Shown here piece after piece: positions 57,513 through 64,000 of a DNA stretch of 64,000 bases. The first letter of the stretch is position 1. The number at the start of each line of letters is the position of its first letter. Made by a program: the position numbers and the translations under genes. Origin of the DNA: Sordariomycetes sp. S80-01Y (lineage: Eukaryota; Ascomycota; Sordariomycetes); the NCBI GenBank assembly GCA_037042185.1, contig JAXQJY010000033.1, positions 2,418,001-2,482,000 on the forward strand, in the 5' to 3' direction. The notes beneath the pieces are model-generated. The model ran no database searches and was not told where the DNA came from. It saw only the letters and a list, made by a program, of their open reading frames with translations.

Positions 57513-58259
57513 GTCAAGGGGTCAGGGGATGGCAAAGGCGGCGAGGCGAACCCGGTGTGAATGCGACTGCAGACAATTGAACCATGATTGCTAGTGAAAG
57601 CGCGTTTCCACAGCGCGCCGATGACGTTGAGAATGGGAAGCTCGATTCACGTCGCGTCATGGAGTCGCTCGGGATCGCACTAGTGCAGGCCAGCATCTTG
57701 CCGTGTCTCAGCCGCCTCGCGACAGGGGCATCGTGGCGCTTCGGTTTATTACGACTCGTAGAAGATGGAAACTCGCGAGCTGATATGTACGTCGTAGTGT
57801 CTGTTCTTGAGTTCTGACGATGCTGTGACCTTCATTGTGTTATCTGAGACCGTTGGCTGATACCCTCGGCGCACCTTCCGCGCGCAATCCAATCCTACAA
57901 GCCGAATCGGGAAATCGCATCTCGACCTCAAAAGAGATGGCATAAGACTTCGAGCAACTCATTCAACGGGAAGCACTCAATGAATAAAGCCCATGGTTTT
58001 ACACATTGTTCAGCTTGCTCGACAGAAAAGGAAAGATGGTTGTTCATCTACTACTTGAGTGGCTGGCGGCTTCATTCAGCTGACCCGCAACTAGGCAAGC
58101 CGAAAGATTCACTGATCAAATTTCTTACACAACATGATCGAAAGCACGCAAAACTTGCCTGTATAATAATACTTGCCTTGACTCTAGCCTCGGGACCCCT
58201 TTGTAGGCCACAGACTTCCCAAGTTTCTAGTACGCTTCTTCGGGCCAATTTGGCATGTT
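57513..58259. other. Intergenic region
   Basis: 747 bp between the photolyase start and tRNA-Phe. It holds the photolyase promoter; no gene seen. Confidence 0.45.
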
Positions 58260-58355
58260 GGGGTTTTAGCTCAGTTGGGAGAGCGTTAGATTGAAGAGAT
58301 ATAACTTCAATCCTGTGATATCTAAAGGTCATGTGTTCGATCCACATAAACCCCA
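58260..58355 (+). tRNA. tRNA-Phe (GAA) with intron, copy 1
   Basis: Acceptor GGGGTTT pairs perfectly with AAACCCC, discriminator A. A box TAGCTCAGTTGGGAGAGC, B box GTTCGATCC within T stem ATGTG/CACAT. Anticodon stem TTAGA/TCTAA; loop TTGAAGA gives anticodon GAA. About 22 nt after position 37 form the intron. A seven-T terminator follows at 58360-58366. Confidence 0.9.
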
Positions 58356-58440
58356 CGCCTTTTTTTGCCCTTTTCCACGTCGAAATAGCTTCTCAAGTGT
58401 TGCAAAGAGTCTTCCGGACGTCTGGTGATGATTTCGAATC
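58356..58440 (+). repeat. Inverted-repeat arm A next to tRNA-Phe copy 1
   Basis: About 80 nt directly downstream of tRNA-Phe copy 1 that recur in reverse complement at 61870-61954, downstream of copy 2, with only about three differences. Confidence 0.9.
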
Positions 58441-59915
58441 TGTGACCGTTTGTAGTGACGTGGGTGGGGAAAATCAAGGTGGAAGGAAGGTACCTCTCGG
58501 AGCGGCAGGGACCTCCTTCCTTTTCCCAGGTAGGCATCGCTTTCCGAGTCACAAAGTAGCTTCTTCTGTGCTTATAAACAACGGGCAAGTATTGCACCAT
58601 GCAACTCTTCGTAGTCCCGGCGAGACTGTCGTGGATCATTTAGAGTAGCCGACAGAAAGCAGAGGTTTATACACACGTCTGATCAAGTACGACTGACATG
58701 GCCCACCTTGAACGTCTAGTGATCACGGCCAGGCATTTGAAGAAAATCGTATGCACAATTGTAGACGCGAGTCAACTGGAGCTTTGTGTTGATTCTGTTC
58801 TTTCTCGTAACCCTTCTGCGTCCACTCTCCTCCCCGCTTGACGACCTCGATACTACCGCTGGAAACACTCCGAGTCAAAGCTGGAAGTCGAGACCACCCC
58901 CAACCCACATCCCAACCCGACCAGCACACCTCGCAGGCTGTGCCAACTTCTGTCTCCGGTGTGTTCCTCCTTCTGCATGGGCCTAATTTCCTGGAAGATT
59001 TGCTACATGACGAATTTACCAATATGGGCTTTTGGGGCTCTCAGCAAGTTCAGATGCCTCCGCACTCGGGTTCCGAGATCGCCGGCGACAGTGGCGGGCT
59101 CCGGGGGACGGATGGGGACGTGGAGGCCGGAGCAGGAATGGGACGACGAGGCCGGCCGTAAAAGAGACGAGGATGTCGGACCGTGGATGGGATAAGGACT
59201 GTCGTGAGCGGATTGAGGCCGGAGCATGGATTGGGCTGAGAAGGTGGGAGCGAGGAGACGGGACCGTGGTTGGGATGATGAGGCTGCCGAGAGCGGTGCG
59301 ACGCCGAAGCACCAATGGGACGAGGAGGCCACTGTGAGCGGTTCCAAACATTGCCCATCTTTACCAACTCGTTCTGGGACCTGATCGGGGATGGCCAAGA
59401 AGAGCCGGACGGGCTCTTTGGACAGGTCTTCCTTGGACGCTGACTCCCTGAAAGCAAGTCCCTTCACAGAGGCCATGAGAGCCACTGGTAAGGCGATTAT
59501 AATGGAGATAGAGTTGGCTCCATCTCTGCTAGTGTCGATGCTGCTACGAAGTCTGCCCGTGTTGATGAGAATGAAGAACAATATTTGTGAGGGGACCGAG
59601 TGGTCCTCTGGACAGTTGTCAATCGAGTTGAAGAACCTTCAATTGCTATACGAAGTCAGCCCCGACAGATTTCCCTCAAGCAAGAATTATTGCTGAAGCA
59701 GGAACGGCGCTTTGCTAAACTTCGCGTGGAGTCTTCCCCTAACTGACGGCCTTGAAACGGCGAAACTGGGATTTGGAAGCCAAGTAGACCCCAACAAGCC
59801 TCCCATGCGCTGCGAGTCGCCAATATACGGCTCCCCGTACGTAGTAGTTCAAGAGCGGAAGCCATCTTTCCAGGCTTGGCAAGTGTCTCAGGTAACGAGT
59901 ATGAAATATATTAGT
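58441..59915. other. Intergenic region with decayed tandem repeats
   Basis: No complete gene is supported. Between about 59100 and 59340 the plus strand carries imperfect tandem units that read WDDEA in one frame (see findings). A 101-codon frame at 59391 (MAKKSRTGSLDRSSLDAD...) has no recognised family. Confidence 0.45.
59105..59340 (+). repeat. Imperfect tandem repeat, about 42-45 nt unit
   Basis: Units contain TGGGACGACGAGGCC or close variants at about 59134, 59272 and 59313, with more diverged units between. One frame reads WDDEAGRKRDEDVG, DRGWDDEAAESG and QWDEEATVSG. In-frame stops in the middle show decay. Confidence 0.5.
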
Positions 59916-61130
59916 CTATTCGCCTTCTTCGTTTTCATCTAAGTCACCAATGATGTCCACGTGTATTTGCGGCTGCGTCTTGCATGCTGCCAGCACTTGC
60001 TTAGGCACTCTATGGTCTTCGTCATCCACCACGATCAAATGTTGCAGATGCTGTGCGTTGATGCTGATATTCTCAATCATGTGTTCGAAAAGGTCTACCA
60101 CTTCATCGTCTGTTCCAAGGGGGTTGAAGAATTCTAGCGTCTCCAACCTGGGCGGCATCCCCACCGAATGCATTCTTGGCTTCGAAGCAGACTTGCCAAA
60201 CAGCTGATAATCCCAATTGATGCGCAGAGTCTTTAGAGCCTCGAACTCCCTCATGCGCAAGGCTTTGTGCCCTTTGAGGCTCGGAAAGTCTATGGTGATG
60301 GTGACCAAAGAGTGGCTGGCCGATTTAAGCGCTAATATGTAGTCGTCAATCCGGTCGGAGCTTTCTTCCAGTTGCGCGGGCGAGTCGCTGGTCTGGGTCA
60401 TAACGAACTCGGTCAGAGACTCGGGAAAGACGAGAATATCGGACAGAGCATCGTCGTTAAAATCGCATTCGATGAGGTGCAGCTTCTTCAGCGCAGTGTC
60501 ATGAGGCTGCTCAATATAGTCGAACCCAGTCTGGCTCAGCTTGGCTTTTTTGATCACCAAAGTCTCCAGCGACGGATGTGAGAAGATGTGAATGTTCTCT
60601 TGAAGGTCCCAATACTCCCCATTTTCAGTCTGATAAAACAAAGTGCATGATTGAAGACAGGCCAGGTCAAAGGGGCCGCCAAAGAGCTTGCCTATACCTG
60701 GCAGCAGCCGAACAGGCACAGCAAGGTCTAGCGTCTCCAAATTGGACATTATCGAGATGGTGCGCGATAGGCTGTCATACCGCACCGGTGCCTGGTCATA
60801 ATAAGAGCCGTGGACGGGTGCCTCGAGCATCAGCTGCGACAGCTCGGATGCGGGGTACGCCAGTTTGATCTCTCGGATCGCTGAGCCACGCCTTGGGCGA
60901 CGTTGGAGGGACTGGCTGAATATGAGGTGTAGCTCTGGGTCGGAGAAATGAATGGTTCTGTACAACACGGCGTCGGCAATGGCATGATACCGCTTGTTGA
61001 GTCGGGACACGCTGCAGAGGGTGCGCTTGGATGTGTGAGATATGGTCTCGAAGATCTGCACCAACACGCCATCAGGGAGCATCGCAAACAAGTTACCGCG
61101 GGAACGGCGACAGCCAGGCGAGCCGTTCAT
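59916..61130 (-). CDS. F-box protein with leucine-rich C-terminal region
   Basis: Single-exon gene of 404 residues. The F-box spans about residues 15-60 (FAMLPDGVLVQIFETISHTS, LCSVSRLNKRYHAIADAVLY), followed by irregular leucine-rich strands (LETLDLAVPVRLLPG, LETLVIKKAKLSQTG, LKKLHLIECDFNDDALSDIL, LETLEFFNPLG). The C-terminus is acidic (DIIGDLDENEEGE). Expected to bind Skp1 and recruit an unknown substrate to an SCF ubiquitin ligase. The layout is common in fungal F-box families that expand and evolve fast. It lies between the arms of the inverted tRNA-Phe repeat. Confidence 0.85.
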   Translation of the reverse strand: MNGSPGCRRSRGNLFAMLPDGVLVQIFETISHTSKRTLCSVSRLNKRYHAIADAVLYRTIHFSDPELHLIFSQSLQRRPRRGSAIREIKLAYPASELSQLMLEAPVHGSYYDQAPVRYDSLSRTISIMSNLETLDLAVPVRLLPGIGKLFGGPFDLACLQSCTLFYQTENGEYWDLQENIHIFSHPSLETLVIKKAKLSQTGFDYIEQPHDTALKKLHLIECDFNDDALSDILVFPESLTEFVMTQTSDSPAQLEESSDRIDDYILALKSASHSLVTITIDFPSLKGHKALRMREFEALKTLRINWDYQLFGKSASKPRMHSVGMPPRLETLEFFNPLGTDDEVVDLFEHMIENISINAQHLQHLIVVDDEDHRVPKQVLAACKTQPQIHVDIIGDLDENEEGE

Positions 61131-61869
61131 CTTGACGCATGCCTTCCGCGGGAATGGTTGGTTGTGGTCGAGGATGCTGACGGATAGTCGCGTGTTGATG
61201 GTGCGTCAGTTGGCGGAGCCGAGGTCCTGGTTGGTTGATGCTTGTTGTTGATACTGGGCGGACGACGTCGTCGTCTGCACTGCTGCTGAAACATTCAACT
61301 TGAGGCAGAGTTTGACCATGTGGACTACTGGAAGTTATCTAATTTTTAAATCATCGAGGCGGACATGGACGATTGACGCTTCATGTCACTTGTTTGAGTT
61401 TAAACCACGTCTCATGGACTGGCGCAGTCTGCCGTTCGACTCCTCGGCAGCACGACTTGAGTGCTGTGCAAAGCGTTCATCCTGTGGCGCAGGTATGGCC
61501 TAGGCCAAGTCGTTCTTTGTGTCAACTACATGTTCATGTCTCTGACCACTAAATCACAATTCCGTGAAGTTGCCGATGCAACTGACAACTCTGATCTGTG
61601 TTGCAAAACGTCCCTGTTGTTCGAATTGCTTAGCGTACAAGTGAGTAGCAACATACCGTTTCCTCAACAACAAACCCTCGTTCAACGACTCTGAGTACAG
61701 ATCAACCCACTCTTTCAAAACTTATCAAGCTCCTTCAAAAGTTGACACCAAAGGGTTACCTGCTTGAGGTGGGTTGGCGCGTAGGGCAGTGCCAGGCTCC
61801 TGCCTCAGCCCGCACCTTCCTTCACCACCGACGTGTTCTGCCCCACTTCAGCCTTGCGAACCTCGAAAA
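61131..61869. other. Intergenic region
   Basis: 739 bp between the F-box gene start and repeat arm B. Presumed F-box promoter; no gene seen. Confidence 0.45.
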
Positions 61870-61954
61870 CATCAAAAAACATCGCCAGACGTCCGGAAGA
61901 GTCTTTGCAACACTTGAGAAGCTATTTCGACGTGGAAAAGGGCAAAAAAAGACG
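61870..61954 (-). repeat. Inverted-repeat arm B next to tRNA-Phe copy 2
   Basis: Reverse complement of the sequence at 58356-58440, about 96% identical by eye, in the same position relative to its tRNA (immediately 3', including the seven-T terminator). Confidence 0.9.
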
Positions 61955-62048
61955 TGGGACCAAGGTGGATCGAACACCTGACCTTTAGATAACCTGAGAA
62001 TCGAAGTTTGACTTCAATCTAACGCTCTCCCAACTGAGCTATGCTCCC
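61955..62048 (-). tRNA. tRNA-Phe (GAA) with intron, copy 2
   Basis: On the minus strand: GGGAGCA acceptor against TGGTCCC (one G-G mismatch at the fifth pair), discriminator A. The D arm, anticodon arm and TATCTAAAGGTC match copy 1; T stem is AGGTG/CACCT, a compensated change from copy 1. Anticodon GAA, intron of about 20 nt with different sequence from copy 1. The mismatch leaves function uncertain. Confidence 0.8.
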
Positions 62049-62440
62049 AATTGTGCTAGTAACCCCACTAATTTCCAAATATAATCCTGACTGTTCACAG
62101 GGAAGGAACGACTACCAGCTGCAGCCTGCTCACCACCTCGACAACCATGGCTGCCTATGATCAAAGCTCGTCGTGCACTTCACGCCAGCCTTTTCCCCGA
62201 CACCTCGTGGCCACACTTAGAGAATTCCCGCCGCTCGCCATTGTCTGCAGTCACCTACATAATTCATCGCTCAACCGATTGCACTGGTCACTCAGCCGAG
62301 AGTTCTTGGGCGCGTGAATCACAGCTAGCGGTAGGCAGCGTGCCCAACGCCAGGGCGATACAAACACTAATCTCTCCCAGAGGTTTCGAGCATCTTCTCT
62401 CTGTTGAATGAGGCCATTGGCCGACACATCAATCTCAGCG
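62049..62440. other. Intergenic region
   Basis: 392 bp between tRNA-Phe copy 2 and the NHEJ1 start, which transcribe away from each other. No gene seen. Confidence 0.45.
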
Positions 62441-64000
62441 ATGGGCCACGACGGCGGCTGGCGGCCCTTGCCGGTCGCTTCTTCTACACAAGCGCCCACA
62501 CTTCTGGCTTGCATACAGCTAGGTCCCTCTGACTACACTGTGCGCGCCACAGACATGGCCAACCTTTGGGTCGAGAGCCTTGATATGAAAGCCATCAAAG
62601 TCAGAGGCTGGTCTGAGAACACGACTATAGACCCAAGCGACAGCACGGAAAACATGAGCAAGTTACTCTCATGTCTTTGTGCAGCTCTCGAGCCGTCTCA
62701 TGATGACCATGCAAAAACATCAATGAGTCTGTCACGGGCTTCACTGAGTGATGCAGGCGAAGGGGGACTCACTATTCACATTACATGCGAGTTGCCCGGG
62801 CTACAACCATTGAAGTGGCCGATGCATCTCCGAAAGGCATCGTCGTCGAGCATTGCATCTACCTTGGTGCTTCCCCTCGTAGAAGCTCAATACTTGAGAG
62901 CCCAAGAAATCGAGTCCCTCACGACGATCCTTAGTCAAAAAGATGCAGTACTCAACAAGCTTCTGGACAAGCTCGAGGCGACTGGCACTGGCCTGGAACA
63001 CATTTTCAACCAGCTGTCTGGTAAGAAGAAGGTTAGTCGAGCTTCCGCCGCCGAAAAGGTCAAGGGCCTCGCCCCGTTCGACTGGCAGCAGTGGAAGCGT
63101 GGAAGTGATCAGAAGAAGGGCCCGCCCGACACAGATTCCTTGGTTCGAGAGGTCTTCCAGGAAGGCAATGTGAAGGGCTGCGAGTCTCTAGACAACGAGG
63201 AATCTCCTAAACTGGACAGATGGTGGCTGGACTTGAAAGGAACGTTGCAGATTCTTCAGCCCGGTCGCGCGCCGGACGTTCAGCAACGAGCGCCTCTCTC
63301 CCACGCGGAACACGAATCGCTCGACGAGCATGGCGACGGGGACAGAGACGGCGACGACGACTTCCAAGTGCAAGAGAGGCCACCTCACCTTGTTTCCCGG
63401 TCGAAGTCGGAGAAGATTGTCCATACGACTGCGGTGGATAGCGAATCAACCGATAGTGAAGACAACGAGCCCATGGCATCAAACCCCAAGACTGATGGGT
63501 CTCCAGCCCCTCAATCTGTACCAAAACCTTCGATGGGGCGCATGGGTGCAATTGGCGGCAAGAAGTCTCCGCCCCAGAAACGTGCTGCGTCCTCAGAGCC
63601 CAGCACTAGAATCCACCAGGATGAACCCGATGCTGAGACGGCATCTGACGCTTCTGGAGACGATGGCAACGAGACAGCATCAACGGTCGATCCGTCTCCT
63701 CCACCCTCACCGAAGAAGAAGGCGGTATCATCTAAGAGTAGGATGGGACAGATCGGAGCCAAAAATCGACTTACTGAGGCTGAGACGGCCCAAAAAGACA
63801 ACGATACTATACCTTCGCGTCCGGCAAGGCTGGGAGTTATGGGAAAGATACAGAGTCCCAGAGAGATGGATGGCACAACAGAGGCAGGCCCGGATGCCCG
63901 TGGACGGCAAACCCTCACAAACGCACACAGGGCAAAGGAAGAGCCTCGAGAAACTTCTACAGAGCGCGCAGACCGGAGGCGAGAAGAGCTCAAGAAGGAG
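62441..64000 (+). CDS. NEJ1: Non-homologous end-joining factor NHEJ1/XLF (Nej1), 3' end beyond window
   Basis: An uninterrupted frame of 520 codons from ATG 62441 runs to the end of the window with no stop. The head domain reads WRPLPVASSTQAPTLLACIQ, SDYTVRATDMANLWVESLD and LTIHITCELPGLQPLKWPMH, then a coiled coil (LVEAQYLRAQEIESLTTILS, DAVLNKLLDKLEATGTGLEH), the XLF plan. FDWQQWKRGSD and WWLDLKGTLQIL follow, typical of fungal homologues. The tail is long, acidic and disordered, with three copies of a short (R/K)xG-type motif (GRMGAIGGK, SRMGQIGAK, ARLGVMGK), and ends in view with ADRRREELKKE, which begins the basic Ku-binding region. It bridges DNA ends with XRCC4-ligase IV. No intron is needed in the visible part. 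Confidence 0.9.
   Translation, partial: MGHDGGWRPLPVASSTQAPTLLACIQLGPSDYTVRATDMANLWVESLDMKAIKVRGWSENTTIDPSDSTENMSKLLSCLCAALEPSHDDHAKTSMSLSRASLSDAGEGGLTIHITCELPGLQPLKWPMHLRKASSSSIASTLVLPLVEAQYLRAQEIESLTTILSQKDAVLNKLLDKLEATGTGLEHIFNQLSGKKKVSRASAAEKVKGLAPFDWQQWKRGSDQKKGPPDTDSLVREVFQEGNVKGCESLDNEESPKLDRWWLDLKGTLQILQPGRAPDVQQRAPLSHAEHESLDEHGDGDRDGDDDFQVQERPPHLVSRSKSEKIVHTTAVDSESTDSEDNEPMASNPKTDGSPAPQSVPKPSMGRMGAIGGKKSPPQKRAASSEPSTRIHQDEPDAETASDASGDDGNETASTVDPSPPPSPKKKAVSSKSRMGQIGAKNRLTEAETAQKDNDTIPSRPARLGVMGKIQSPREMDGTTEAGPDARGRQTLTNAHRAKEEPRETSTERADRRREELKKE

Noticed and set aside
1-64000. Secondary-metabolite gene cluster, CRISPR array or intact transposon
   Set aside because: No polyketide or peptide synthase, terpene cyclase or P450 set is present; no regularly spaced direct repeats; no transposase, reverse transcriptase or terminal repeats were recognised.

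Overview
This window comes from a filamentous ascomycete nuclear genome (Pezizomycotina, most likely a Sordariomycete). The evidence is dense protein genes on both strands split by short introns (mostly 46-66 nt, GT...CTGAC...AG), GAL4-type Zn2Cys6 regulators, fungal-only families (MTC1, SLX4, beta-mannosidase B, F-box proteins) and intron-containing tRNA genes. There are no operons, no rRNA, no CRISPR array and no recognisable virus-like element or intact transposon. All gene models were built by hand from reading frames and splice signals; joined exon lengths are multiples of three in every model.

Layout. 0-8.4 kb: an alpha-glucoside-type MFS transporter, a convergent sugar/quinate-type MFS transporter, a LigI-like amidohydrolase and an eight-exon Zn2Cys6 factor, a plausible small catabolic neighbourhood. 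8.4-13.4 kb: a gene-poor stretch with at most a coding remnant near 11.25-11.44 kb. 13.4-21 kb: a lactose-permease-like transporter, an HSD10-type SDR, a D-2-hydroxyacid dehydrogenase ending 18 bp from a convergent membrane-protein gene, and a Rab4-like GTPase. 21.9-27.1 kb: beta-mannosidase B (GH2) and a CorA-like two-TM protein. 27.1-29.5 kb: intergenic, holding a decayed protein gene. 29.5-38.5 kb: malic enzyme with two GC-AG introns, MTC1, and a large AT-hook nuclear protein. 39.7-47.5 kb: ribosomal protein uL14, a small acidic-repeat protein, tRNA-Lys and a second Zn2Cys6 factor. 48-57.5 kb: a second SDR, a small secreted protein, a peroxisomal Nudix hydrolase, SLX4, ribosomal protein eS21 and a CPD photolyase. 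58-64 kb: two tRNA-Phe genes in inverted orientation with matching 3' flanks, an F-box protein, and the 5' part of the end-joining factor NHEJ1/XLF, which runs off the window.

How the genes work together: most are independent housekeeping or metabolic genes. Two loose themes are sugar/aromatic uptake plus catabolism in the first 25 kb (three MFS transporters, amidohydrolase, beta-mannosidase, regulators) and DNA repair in the last 13 kb (SLX4, photolyase, NHEJ1). I see no convincing new multi-gene system. The most unusual features are the inverted tRNA-Phe pair, the two GC-AG introns in one gene, the dual-start photolyase, the repeated short motif in the NHEJ1 tail and the decayed gene at 28 kb.
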